Both the position numbers and the translations under genes were made by a program. The notes beneath the pieces are model-generated. The model was not told the origin of the DNA. It ran no database searches and saw only the letters and a list, made by a program, of their open reading frames with translations. This document shows, piece after piece, positions 1-9,360 of a stretch of DNA of 42,441 nt. Position 1 is the stretch's first letter, and each line of letters starts with the position of its first letter. This DNA comes from a bacterium (GTDB lineage: Bacteria; CAYTYR01; UBA6262), in the NCBI GenBank assembly GCA_028712895.1, contig JAQTPL010000013.1, positions 1 through 42,441 of the forward strand, in the 5' to 3' direction.

Positions 1-6
1 ATTTTA

Positions 7-1083
7 TTAGCTTCTGACCCTAAGAGCCAGGCCCATACATACGGAAAAGAGCGGTTGCATATCGTCCATTTGTTCATTAGATATATTCTTCAGGTTCAAT
101 TTTGCTTTCTCGAAAGGATTGATCTTTTCGACGGGCAATTTGGTTTCTTGGGTAATGATCTTCTCGATCCCCTTGATCTTTGCCGTCCCGCCGCTCAAAA
201 TGATCTTTTTGAGAGAGCGTTCGCTGGACTGCGCCTGGTAATAATCCAGGGAGCGGCGTATTTCGCCGAGCAGTTCATGGAATACCGGCTTGATGATATC
301 AGAGATCTGTTCTGATTCCTTATCTCCTTCTTCATCTTCAGAGAGGATCACGGCCTTGTTTTTCTTCAGCTCTTCGGCTTTTAAATAATCCAGCCGCAGG
401 TCCCGCTGTAAAGCTTTCGTCAAGTTATTGCCGGCGATAGATACGTCGCGGGTAAAACGGGATATCCCGTTCTCGATAATATTAATATTGGTAAAAGTAG
501 CCCCGATATTCAGGAGGACTATACCGCCGGTATTAGTATCTTCGCCCATATTGTAATCATAAAGATTTTCCAGGGCAAAAGAATCGACATCAATAAGTAC
601 CGGCCGCAAACCGACATTTTTAATAATATTGACCTGACGGTCAATGATATCTTTCTTGCCGGCAACCAGCAGTACATCCATCCGCTTGGTCTCTTCTTCC
701 TCGTTGTCACCCAGGATCTGGAAATCCAACTGCGCCTGGTCCAGAGGGAAGGAAATATAAGGCTCAGCTTCAAACTTAATGGTCGTTTCCAGGTCTTTCT
801 GGGACATCTTCGGCAAAATGATATAACGGACTACGACGGCATCGCCGCTGAGGGAAATGATGGCCTTCTTGATATTTAGCTGGCTTTCGGTGATTATTTG
901 CTTAAGGACGTTACTGATGAGTTTGTCTTTCTCTTCGGCGGGCATGGTGGTTAAAGCAGTGTCGGGACTGATTTCGCGTAAGCCTAACTTGGTGAGGGTA
1001 TCGTTCTTGAGGTAGGCTATCTTGATGGAATGTGTTCCGATGTCAATACCTACTGCATCAAAGCTGGGTTTCATTGTTTTCAT
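7..1083 (-). CDS. pilM: Type IV pilus assembly protein PilM
   Basis: A 358-residue actin-like ATPase. PilM sits on the cytoplasmic face and links the PilB motor to PilN/PilO in the inner-membrane alignment complex. The N-terminal phosphate-1 motif GIDIGTHSIKIAYL (about residues 12-25) and the C-terminal LSGGTAKIKGIE (about 293-304) are the family's nucleotide-binding signatures, and the length is normal. The start ATG has an AAGGAGA ribosome site about 11 nt upstream. A second ATG three codons in is possible. pilN and pilO would lie to the left, outside the window. A TTGACA box at 1146-1151 suggests pilM has its own promoter after the two giant secreted-protein genes. Confidence 0.95.
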   Translation of the reverse strand: MKTMKPSFDAVGIDIGTHSIKIAYLKNDTLTKLGLREISPDTALTTMPAEEKDKLISNVLKQIITESQLNIKKAIISLSGDAVVVRYIILPKMSQKDLETTIKFEAEPYISFPLDQAQLDFQILGDNEEEETKRMDVLLVAGKKDIIDRQVNIIKNVGLRPVLIDVDSFALENLYDYNMGEDTNTGGIVLLNIGATFTNINIIENGISRFTRDVSIAGNNLTKALQRDLRLDYLKAEELKKNKAVILSEDEEGDKESEQISDIIKPVFHELLGEIRRSLDYYQAQSSERSLKKIILSGGTAKIKGIEKIITQETKLPVEKINPFEKAKLNLKNISNEQMDDMQPLFSVCMGLALRVRS

Positions 1084-1123
1084 ATGTATTGTATCTCCTT
1101 TTCGACCACCTTTCTTATATATT

Positions 1124-1151
1124 AATTAACATAATCGCTTTTTCTTGTCAA
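1124..1151 (-). promoter_or_regulatory. Possible promoter for pilM
   Basis: On the minus strand a perfect TTGACA (1146-1151) is followed after 17 nt by TAATTA, about 40 nt upstream of the pilM start. The -10 match to TATAAT is poor. The perfect -35, the spacing and the AT-rich context are the only evidence. Confidence 0.4.
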
Positions 1152-1181
1152 GATTTATTTTTCAAATTACCGCAGTATTCC

Positions 1182-1220
1182 GTGATTCTCCGTCCATAAA
1201 TACGTCGCGTCAGACGAGAA
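1182..1220 (-). terminator. Stem-loop after the beta-helix gene
   Basis: GATTCTCGTC (overlapping the TGA stop region) can pair with GACGGAGAATC downstream on the minus strand, giving about 10 bp with one bulge and a large loop. No U-tract follows, so it may be a processing or repeat hairpin rather than an intrinsic terminator. Confidence 0.3.
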
Positions 1221-4200
1221 TCATGGCCCAGGAACTTTATTGGTGATCTCGTGGGAAATAATATTTCCAGCCTGATCATCTTCGGCAGACACATCAGTCA
1301 CCACTACTTTTCTCGTGCCATTCACATCAGCTTCGGAAATTATCCTGATCATCCGCGCACCGGATATGTTTCCGCCATACCTGGTTGGCATGACCCAGCC
1401 GTGATCGCGGTCAAGCTCCCGCGCAGCCACATCAGTCGCTAAATGGTTGAACGGCGCATTTTCCACGTCAACTCCGGTTGTGCCATGCACGCCACTCGGA
1501 GCGACATTGCCGACACTGGCTAAGGTATTCAGAGAAGTATTTTTAAAGGCTTGCGGCTCATAATCATTATTACAGGCGTAAACACGATAATAAATATGCG
1601 TGGACGCAGTGCCCAGCGTAAAGCTCCCCGACCATTCACCCGGAAAGCCGGCCACTGGCTGCAAACTGACAAAACCATCAAATTTATCCGAGCCCACACC
1701 GTCGCCGCACGCTTCAGCAGTGATCTCACAAGCAGGATGATCAGCATAATTAGTCAACGCAGGATATCCAGCATGCACTGTATCTTCTACATCGCTAAAC
1801 CTGTAATATACTCTCGTGTCATGCACCGGATCATCGGTCGTGCCAGTGGCTCCGGGATTACTGAGTATTCCGCTGTCTATTCCGCCCGAAGCACCTATTC
1901 CGCCCCGGCCGGGGATGACATTTTGGAAACCTGAGACCCCGTAAATATCGGCGGTTCCATTGCTAACATCCCGCAGTCCTATCTTTACGATATAGGTCCC
2001 GCCTCTGGACCAATCACCGCCGCCATCAGCCCAAGCTACACTAGTGCCTTGTCTGTTCTGCGGACCAGGAGCAGTTGCTTCCGGCCGGGAAAGATCATCC
2101 TGCAGAATATAATAAGCAAAAGGATTCGCTTCTGCGGTAGCATCATCGGCAGTCCAATGCGGCACCTGGTTATAGCTATACTTAGTTGCGCCTGCTCCAG
2201 CGCCGTCTTTTACTCTTAGTAAATAATCTACTTTAGCAGATTCCGGCATCAAGCCAAGATCTTGGATCGGCGTAGGCGTAGAAGTGTGACTCACTTTTAA
2301 AAATCCATAGTGGCCATAAAAAGAATTACCACTGTCTGCATTGCCGGTAAATCCGCCGGTAAAACTATTATTTGCGTGATCATCGATCACGGTAGTAGTG
2401 CTAAAACCATTATTCACGGCGATATTCCAGGTGGCATCAACAAAACTGTCGTAGGTAGCATCCATCCAGTTTTGGCCTCTTAAAACCAGGGCAAAAGAAG
2501 GATTGGCAGCATAGCCATCACTATAGGCAAAACGCAGGTAAAAGTCAGGTATTTCACCGTAAAAAACATCCGGCACAGAGTCAGTGGTAGCAGGCTGCAT
2601 CAGACGGGTCAGATCCAGCATACTGGCTACATCAACCGGCACGTTCCCATTAGGCATAAAATATGAAGTGCTGAGAGGGAGGTTTGTTTCCGTGTTCCAT
2701 TCATGTTTCATTGCTTCATGCCTGACATCATTATCCAATTCCCCGAGATGATTAGGGTCGGTACAACTGGCGGCTTTCTTGACATAATAGGTATAAGTAT
2801 GGTTGCCATCATCGTGCCGCCAGGGATCAGCGGCAGACCTCTTACCTGATATCCTTATGCCCACCACGCCGTAATCACTGTTTTCCGAACCGCCGCAGGC
2901 ATGGATATCGCTGGGAAAATCAGCATAATAATAATCATAAGCAGCGTCAGAATGATCAAGAACACCCTGGATATAATAATTTTCAGGGTCAGGGTCAGTA
3001 TCAACATTGGTGTTGACAGTCAGGGAATGTGTCCCGACTGTATAATAGAATCTTACCTCAGTGCCCGCGCCGAGTTTTAGAACCTTGGCATAATGCTTGA
3101 CTGAATCGGCATTAGTAATACAATATGAGTCGACGCCAGCGCCATTATTGGTTAAATCCAGATTTGTCGTTCCTGTTGCATGGTCCAAATCAAGACTGCC
3201 CCCACTGCTGACCAAAGGCTGAAGAGCAGGTTTATCATGAAGATATATTAAATTCACACCAGTAATATTATAGCTGAAATAGATCCGTCCCGGGTCAGAT
3301 GGCGGCGCTACGCTCTTATATACTTTATTCCCGTCGCTTGGGGCAGATAACAGCCAGTATGTTTCTCCATTCTTTACAACCCTGAACATATATTTTACCG
3401 TAGTTCCAGGCACGTGGGCAGGAATAGCCGTGGCAGTTGTATAATAATATTCATTTGCAGCATTGTATATATGGGAATTAACTAAATCCTGGTGAAAGGA
3501 AGTTAAATCCGGATCAGCCCCGGTGTTGGTCCAGTACAAGGTAATAGTATAATCTGCCGGATTACCAGTGTATACTGTCCCTACATAAAGGTTCACCGTG
3601 TTTAGCTCGCTGGGAGTCGTTGGATCACGGTAATTGGGCCCCGCTAAACCAGGTACTGCATCCGCGGGCTTATGCCAGGCCACTTCCGGGAACTTAACCA
3701 TCAGCATCGGCCGCATGAGATCGCTCACATTGCCTGCCACATCTACTACGCAGATGGTATAATAATAAGTACCGCCTGGTTCTAAATTGTCTACCGCAGG
3801 ATTGTCCAGCACATAGGTCGAGTTATTATCAGTCATGCCATGGATATTACTCGATAATAGAAAATCACAGTAAGTATTAAGAAAAGCTATTCTGGTGGCT
3901 TCAGTAGCGTTATGAATGGTCCCCTCAAACGTAAACGTGGAGCGATATACATTATAATGGTCACGGCCGCTTTCGCGTGTATATCCAGGAGGCGGGGTTA
4001 GCGGGGTTCCGGCGCCGCGAACAGTATGCGGAGCATCATCAGTTATCGGCCAGGTCAGGTCAACAGTAGTAGTCCCCGGATTCACGACCGCAGTAGCAGC
4101 AGCAGAATTGACTACGGTCGGACTAGTCACATCTATGCCAAAAGCGATCGAACCAAGATTGGCTTCTGCCCAGTTGCTTTGATTGCCAAAAGTCGTTCTT

Positions 4201-5873
4201 ACATTATCTTCAGTACGTCCCCGCCAATGATACTGTCCTTCACCTGAATTTGCCTGGTTCGGTAAATTTGTTAAAGCAAAACTAATATTGTTAGGGTTCA
4301 CTACATAGGCTGAATTTGCGGTATTAACTATATTCCCCCCGCTGGCAAATGACTCTTCATAGGATACCTCAATATCGCCGCTGACTTTTTCTATTGTACT
4401 TGGCACTATAGGATCACTGTAGTCTGCCTGGATTACAGGATCCAAAGTATTAACCCACCCTCCAGTAACGAGGTTAGGCGGACCCATATTAGTTGGCGGA
4501 TCAGGGTAGCCAATATAATTAGTAGAAGAAATTGAATTCCGATGCGCACCCAGATCACTCTTAAGATCTGGAGCGATTTCACCTGATATGCCGCGGTCAA
4601 CGCAGGGACTAGTCAGGCCTTGTCCGGTATCAACTCTGGCGGGAGTATACTTATTTCTTAATTCATAAGAAGTAGCCCAAACCCCGGTACCGACAGTCAG
4701 GAACTGCGGATCAACATTGATATCATAATAAAAGTCAAACATATGTATGTTATCACCAGTGGGCGGGAAAGAATTGGAGATATAATCCGTATTATTATTA
4801 TAAACACAATTATAATCACCATTGATATCCGTGCAACCATCCCACCAGCCATTATCGCTTTCACTTATCCCATATAAAAAGTTATTAGCAATAATGCTAT
4901 GATCGAGCAGTACATAACCTGCTCCGGAACGAAATCCGGTATTTGAATTATTGGCAAAAGTGCAGAATTGCACCCAGGTATCAGGAGTACTTGGTACTTC
5001 ATTCTTATAATCAATATTTAAACCATATGTATTGCTATAGCTGATATTATAACGATAAATTGATTGGCTATGGTTAGCAGTACAGGCATAAATTTCAAAA
5101 CCATACGAGCTATTACGGACTAAATTGTATTCCACGAGCTGCCCAGCAGAAGCATATTCATAAATAGCCGCACCCATGTTGTAACATATATTATGATGGA
5201 CATTATTAAAATTGCAATACCCATGGAGATCATAATCACCGCCGCCGCCGATAGTCTTGCCAATGCTAATCCCGTTCCTGGAGGTATTATGAACAGTATT
5301 ATACTGGATGATATTGTTGGCAGCGCTGGTATTCAGGCAAATACCATCCTGGATTCTCGTGGCCATAGCCGCATCGCGGCCGTCTATTTCAAATCCATCT
5401 ATAGTTATGTTATCTCCCTGGGAGAATGGCGCTCCGCCCCAGATCTGGATACCGGCACAGACATTACCGCCAAAACTCTCATTAGAACCAATGATCTTGG
5501 CCATGCCACGATTTTGGGCTTTAAGAGTAATTCCACTATAGAATAACATGCATACAGCCATATAATTATCACCGGCTGTCGCCCGGGCAGCGTTACATAG
5601 GGCAGAATTGTCCCAATAAGAATACGTGCCATCCATGACATTGATCACGTCTCCGGCGACCGTGGCAGCATTGGCGGCTCTTTGCAGGCTCTTAAAAGCA
5701 GTAGCCGGAGTAGTGCCGATATTAGCATCATCACCGGCATTACTGACCCAATAATTAACAGCTTGCGCAGGGCCAACAAAAATAGCAGTAATAAAAACTA
5801 CTGCCATTAAAGAGAGATAAAATATTTTACTAAATAACTCCGGACACACATAGGCGCTACGCGGCTTTTTCAT
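1221..5873 (-). CDS. Giant secreted parallel beta-helix protein
   Basis: About 1,550 residues. I place the start at the ATG at 5873, behind GGGGTGG, rather than the GTG three codons upstream. The N-terminus has basic residues, a hydrophobic core and a GPAQA cleavage site near residue 38, so it is exported. Residues about 40-450 open with YWVSNAGDDANIGTTPATAF and continue with Asn-rich coils of the right-handed parallel beta-helix (pectate-lyase-like, DUF1565-type) fold. Residues about 455-740 include fibronectin-III-like modules (YYYTICVVDVAGNVSD). The remaining ~800 residues look like further beta-sandwich modules that I cannot assign. I see no sorting tail, anchor or catalytic motif. It follows the beta-propeller gene by 67 nt and the minor pilin cluster, so a surface or pilus-associated adhesin or polysaccharide-binding role is inferred. 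The substrate is unknown. Confidence 0.8.
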   Translation of the reverse strand: MKKPRSAYVCPELFSKIFYLSLMAVVFITAIFVGPAQAVNYWVSNAGDDANIGTTPATAFKSLQRAANAATVAGDVINVMDGTYSYWDNSALCNAARATAGDNYMAVCMLFYSGITLKAQNRGMAKIIGSNESFGGNVCAGIQIWGGAPFSQGDNITIDGFEIDGRDAAMATRIQDGICLNTSAANNIIQYNTVHNTSRNGISIGKTIGGGGDYDLHGYCNFNNVHHNICYNMGAAIYEYASAGQLVEYNLVRNSSYGFEIYACTANHSQSIYRYNISYSNTYGLNIDYKNEVPSTPDTWVQFCTFANNSNTGFRSGAGYVLLDHSIIANNFLYGISESDNGWWDGCTDINGDYNCVYNNNTDYISNSFPPTGDNIHMFDFYYDINVDPQFLTVGTGVWATSYELRNKYTPARVDTGQGLTSPCVDRGISGEIAPDLKSDLGAHRNSISSTNYIGYPDPPTNMGPPNLVTGGWVNTLDPVIQADYSDPIVPSTIEKVSGDIEVSYEESFASGGNIVNTANSAYVVNPNNISFALTNLPNQANSGEGQYHWRGRTEDNVRTTFGNQSNWAEANLGSIAFGIDVTSPTVVNSAAATAVVNPGTTTVDLTWPITDDAPHTVRGAGTPLTPPPGYTRESGRDHYNVYRSTFTFEGTIHNATEATRIAFLNTYCDFLLSSNIHGMTDNNSTYVLDNPAVDNLEPGGTYYYTICVVDVAGNVSDLMRPMLMVKFPEVAWHKPADAVPGLAGPNYRDPTTPSELNTVNLYVGTVYTGNPADYTITLYWTNTGADPDLTSFHQDLVNSHIYNAANEYYYTTATAIPAHVPGTTVKYMFRVVKNGETYWLLSAPSDGNKVYKSVAPPSDPGRIYFSYNITGVNLIYLHDKPALQPLVSSGGSLDLDHATGTTNLDLTNNGAGVDSYCITNADSVKHYAKVLKLGAGTEVRFYYTVGTHSLTVNTNVDTDPDPENYYIQGVLDHSDAAYDYYYADFPSDIHACGGSENSDYGVVGIRISGKRSAADPWRHDDGNHTYTYYVKKAASCTDPNHLGELDNDVRHEAMKHEWNTETNLPLSTSYFMPNGNVPVDVASMLDLTRLMQPATTDSVPDVFYGEIPDFYLRFAYSDGYAANPSFALVLRGQNWMDATYDSFVDATWNIAVNNGFSTTTVIDDHANNSFTGGFTGNADSGNSFYGHYGFLKVSHTSTPTPIQDLGLMPESAKVDYLLRVKDGAGAGATKYSYNQVPHWTADDATAEANPFAYYILQDDLSRPEATAPGPQNRQGTSVAWADGGGDWSRGGTYIVKIGLRDVSNGTADIYGVSGFQNVIPGRGGIGASGGIDSGILSNPGATGTTDDPVHDTRVYYRFSDVEDTVHAGYPALTNYADHPACEITAEACGDGVGSDKFDGFVSLQPVAGFPGEWSGSFTLGTASTHIYYRVYACNNDYEPQAFKNTSLNTLASVGNVAPSGVHGTTGVDVENAPFNHLATDVAARELDRDHGWVMPTRYGGNISGARMIRIISEADVNGTRKVVVTDVSAEDDQAGNIISHEITNKVPGP

Positions 5874-5940
5874 ATTGACCACCCCATTATACAGTTCTTC
5901 CCTTCATAAAAGTTCCATACAAACTGGATTCTGTCAACTA

Positions 5941-8900
5941 CTATTTTACCAGCGCGACCTTGATGGTTTTTTCAAAGCCATCGCTCTTGATATGGACCAG
6001 GTAAATACCGCTGGCCACTGCTTCGCTGCCGCTGTTCTTGCCATCCCAGGTCACCTTGTTTGTGCCCTTAGCACCGCCGGCAATACCCGGATCATAATGC
6101 ATTTCTTTCACTAATTCGCCATAAATATTATAAATAGAAATGGTTACGTTTCTATCATCATTTAAAACATAGCGGATAGTCAAGAGCCCCAGCTTAGGTT
6201 TATAGGGATTGGGATAGGAGAAATCGCCGGTTATATTATCCAGTTCCCCCGCGTTATCGACAGTAAAATTGCCGGTTGAAACCGCAGTTCCTGTGCCATA
6301 CCCGTCATTGGCGCTGATGCGTATCTGCACTGTTTCGCTATAGGTCTCACCCATATCAGCCAGTGAATTCCAGACAAAAGTATAGCTGGTGGCGGCAGAT
6401 GAACTTGTCGCCAGCCCGGTTAAATTATTACCGCCCTCGCCTTTAGTAGCGCTGGCAAAGGTAGCTCCGCCGTCAAGACTATAAGACACGTTTATAGAGC
6501 AGGTGTCTGTATCAAAATCAGATAATGTATAGTTGATCGTGACATCTTCTCTCTGCGGCGTGGTGATAGCAGACATTGTTATTACCGGCAATGTATTGCC
6601 CTTGGGCAAGGCATTAGCCTGTGGATCGGTGGTGTCGATCTGGCTGGTATTCGGAACCTCATCCTCGGTTTTGATGCCAAACCATAACCTGATACCCACA
6701 GTCAAACCAGTCAGTGTACAGGTTTCTGTAGTTCCTGCTTCCAGGGGAGCTGGAATAATGGTACTGGCAACGTCGGTTAAGTAGCTCTCTGCCCACTCAG
6801 TCCCGTTAAAAGTAGCTGTACCATACTTAATCAAGTAAGCATTAGCAGTGCGTATATTGCCATCATCTCCCGGAGCAGTCCAGGTCAAGACTAACTCACC
6901 TCTCCTGGTGCCGGGAGCGGCTTGTAAATTATTGATCTCTGCCGGGGGAGTCACATCAGAGGAAACCTCTATTTTGATATAATCTGTATATATACCTATG
7001 GGCACTGAACCTAAACCACCACCGTTGTTAGTAGTTTCCACGAGAGCCTGGACAGTACCATCTACCTTGATATAATCGGCGATACTACGTGAAACCAGGT
7101 CTATTTTACAGTTCACTTCGTGATCTCCGACATTGGACGTATCGTAATCATAGCCATCAATACGGTCGAAACGGCCAAGGGTCTTGTTCCATAAGTATAG
7201 AGATACACCGCTGAGCGGCGTACTGGTATAACCCTTCCAATACACCCGGAAATACTTGATATCAGCCACCACATCCGTAATTCTAAAATTAAATTTCATA
7301 TAGGTATAGGCAGCAGTAGTGTCAGTTGCTGATTCATATGTTTCGTCGACGTTTTGCAAGGCAGTGGTATCAGCTACCAAGGTACCGATATTAGCTTCAG
7401 TCGTCAGCGGGAAACTAGTTGTGCTCCCTTTATAACAAGTAGCAGAAGGATCAGTGACAAAGGAATAATAATTAAAGGTAGTATCATCAGCATATTTATT
7501 CACATAGAAAGACCCGTCAGAAAGATCAGTACCTTGCCCGCCGTCGGCACTGGTAACAATAGCCTTGATCTTATAATTACCGCTGCGGATTATTTTGGTG
7601 CTATCCCAGCTGTAGCTGTAAGGAGCGCCTGTATCCGTGCCAATGAGAGTGGAAGTCACGCCTTCGTCTGCTGTATAATAGAAAGAAACACTGCTGATAC
7701 TAGAATCAGGATCTGAAGCTGTGGCAGTAATACTGACCGTACCATTCAATGATTCGCCGCCGTTAGGATAGGTAATTGCCACGTTAGGCGGATTACTAGA
7801 GAGCGACCGGTATACAATATGGTTGAAACTATCCCCATAGCCAAGTTCGGAACTATCTTCCCAAATTATATAAAAAGTACCTGACCTAAGCGCGATGATC
7901 GGCGTAATTGCATTTCCCGCGCTTTCGTTAGAAATATTTTCTGTGTCTATCCCCCAGTCAGCGGCATTAACTGCTTTCTTTTTAAAGAAAATATGCGAAT
8001 TAGTACCAGCATTACGATAATCACTGGCATCGGACCAAACCACATAAACATAATTATCATTAACTGCCAGGCAGGGAGTAATGCCGTTGCCGGTTGATTC
8101 AGTGGATACCACTTCTATATCATCCGGCCAGGAACCGGTAACTATTTTCTTTTTATAAGCGATCCGGTAAATACCAACACCAGGTATCCCATAACGCCAG
8201 GCCACATGGACAGTGTTAGCTGCCACTGCCAGGGAAATAGTCGGGGCATCAGCCCAAGTTCCATTAATAAGATCCGTGTATATTGTTTCTGTAGAGGCGG
8301 GCCAGGTACCACCCAACTCTTTCTTTTTATAGAGGATATCAGCTCCGCCAGAATCGAGGTTTTCATCATACCAGGCAATATAGACGTTTGTACTGTCAAT
8401 AGCTATGACTGGTTTCTTGGAATCATAGCTATATATGCTGGATACAACAGGTTCGTCGCTGGATACAAGTTCGCTGGTTCCCGGCCATGCGCCGGTCAGG
8501 GTTTTTCTCTTATAGAAAATATCCCGGTCTGTACCGCTTCCGTCAATATTGGCCGGACTATCCCAGGTGATGTAAACATAGGTAGCGTCCAGGGCGATCT
8601 GGGGATTCCTGGCATCAGCAGTGCTTTCTGTAGAGACCACTTCTGTAGTGACTGGCCAGGACTCAAGTATATGTTTGCTCTTGTAAGCTATTTTTGAGTT
8701 AGAATTCCCGCTGACATAAGCTGAGTCATCCTCCCATGTTACGAACACATGGGTGCCGTTAACAGCTATCTTAGGATTGCGGGCATTGGCACTTAATTGC
8801 TCACTGGACACCATCTCTTTGGTGCTGTCTGACCAGGCACCGGTCAGGGATTTCCTTTTATAATATATATGGGTATAACCATCGGCAGCCCTCTCTTGCC

Positions 8901-9066
8901 AGACAGCATAAGCATACGTGCCATCGGTAACGACACTGGGAGCGCTGACACTGCTGGTATTATCAGTGGTCACTGTTTCAGTTACGAAAGCCAAGCTCAT
9001 ACTGCAATGAAAGATAATCCAGATACTGAACACCAGCCCTGAAGTTATTTTTTTAGATAATATCAT
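5941..9066 (-). CDS. Secreted seven-bladed beta-propeller protein with Ig, FN3 and FlgD-like tail
   Basis: About 1,041 residues. An N-terminal signal peptide ends near SMSLAF. Residues about 30-410 contain seven ~55-residue repeats, each with a V-x-I/V-x-W core strand and an IxYKKK strand (for example VYITWDSP then DIFYKRK), i.e. a BNR/sialidase-like propeller. An Ig-like module follows (ITYPNGGESLNGTVSITATA, about 415-510), then a beta-sandwich region, a fibronectin-III module (about 690-800) and a cadherin-like module. The C-terminus (about 945-1041) is a FlgD-type Ig domain (FSYPNPYKPKLG, IYNIYGELVKEM, ASGIYLVHI), common as a secretion or attachment tail in several uncultivated diderm phyla. 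It lies in the pilVWX-type cluster where many bacteria have PilY1, whose C-terminal part is also a propeller. A pilus-tip or surface adhesin role is inference. Confidence 0.8.
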   Translation of the reverse strand: MILSKKITSGLVFSIWIIFHCSMSLAFVTETVTTDNTSSVSAPSVVTDGTYAYAVWQERAADGYTHIYYKRKSLTGAWSDSTKEMVSSEQLSANARNPKIAVNGTHVFVTWEDDSAYVSGNSNSKIAYKSKHILESWPVTTEVVSTESTADARNPQIALDATYVYITWDSPANIDGSGTDRDIFYKRKTLTGAWPGTSELVSSDEPVVSSIYSYDSKKPVIAIDSTNVYIAWYDENLDSGGADILYKKKELGGTWPASTETIYTDLINGTWADAPTISLAVAANTVHVAWRYGIPGVGIYRIAYKKKIVTGSWPDDIEVVSTESTGNGITPCLAVNDNYVYVVWSDASDYRNAGTNSHIFFKKKAVNAADWGIDTENISNESAGNAITPIIALRSGTFYIIWEDSSELGYGDSFNHIVYRSLSSNPPNVAITYPNGGESLNGTVSITATASDPDSSISSVSFYYTADEGVTSTLIGTDTGAPYSYSWDSTKIIRSGNYKIKAIVTSADGGQGTDLSDGSFYVNKYADDTTFNYYSFVTDPSATCYKGSTTSFPLTTEANIGTLVADTTALQNVDETYESATDTTAAYTYMKFNFRITDVVADIKYFRVYWKGYTSTPLSGVSLYLWNKTLGRFDRIDGYDYDTSNVGDHEVNCKIDLVSRSIADYIKVDGTVQALVETTNNGGGLGSVPIGIYTDYIKIEVSSDVTPPAEINNLQAAPGTRRGELVLTWTAPGDDGNIRTANAYLIKYGTATFNGTEWAESYLTDVASTIIPAPLEAGTTETCTLTGLTVGIRLWFGIKTEDEVPNTSQIDTTDPQANALPKGNTLPVITMSAITTPQREDVTINYTLSDFDTDTCSINVSYSLDGGATFASATKGEGGNNLTGLATSSSAATSYTFVWNSLADMGETYSETVQIRISANDGYGTGTAVSTGNFTVDNAGELDNITGDFSYPNPYKPKLGLLTIRYVLNDDRNVTISIYNIYGELVKEMHYDPGIAGGAKGTNKVTWDGKNSGSEAVASGIYLVHIKSDGFEKTIKVALVK

Positions 9067-9090
9067 TTAGCCCTCTTTTGATTATTTGTC

Positions 9091-9360
9091 TAGTGTGGTA
9101 CATCCAACACATCTTTATATTTGAAGGAATGGATTTGAGTCGAATACAAGGAGCGACGACGCCGGCGTATCTTTAGATACGTCAAGGAGAAGCGACGCAG
9201 TATTCGGCCAAAGACATCCTTCCCTCCGAGCGGGGCTCTTTTTCCCTGCTTCATCGTTGCTCGTCGCTTATGTGCCTAAAGGCACGCCACACTCCTCGCG
9301 CCTTGAAACAGAGAAAAATATCTCTCGCAAATGTAAAGATCTGTTGGACGCACCACACTA
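9091..9360. mobile_element. MITE-like 270-bp element, copy A
   Basis: Ends are 32-bp imperfect inverted repeats (9091-9122 and 9329-9360, 28 of 32 matching) that begin TAGTGTGGT and end ACCACACTA. The outer TA on both sides could be a TA target duplication, as left by Tc1/mariner/IS630-type transposases. Inside are subterminal pairing arms and two short palindromes: CGTATCT/AGATACG at 9166-9181 and GTGCC/GGCAC at 9272-9285. No open reading frame. The right end supplies the TAG stop of the TPR gene. A diverged second copy is at 34336-34609. It fills almost all of the gap between two genes of the cluster. Confidence 0.75.

Noticed and set aside
1551-1934. Plus-strand open frame of 127 codons within the beta-helix gene
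   Set aside because: Antisense shadow with biased composition and no start signals; the minus-strand frame is continuous and has a signal peptide.
5941-6240. Type IX secretion tail on the propeller protein together with the PorV-like barrel
   Set aside because: The tail fits the FlgD-type Ig domain better than the Por-secretion consensus, and no gldKLMN/sov-type genes are visible, so a type IX call is not supported from this window alone.
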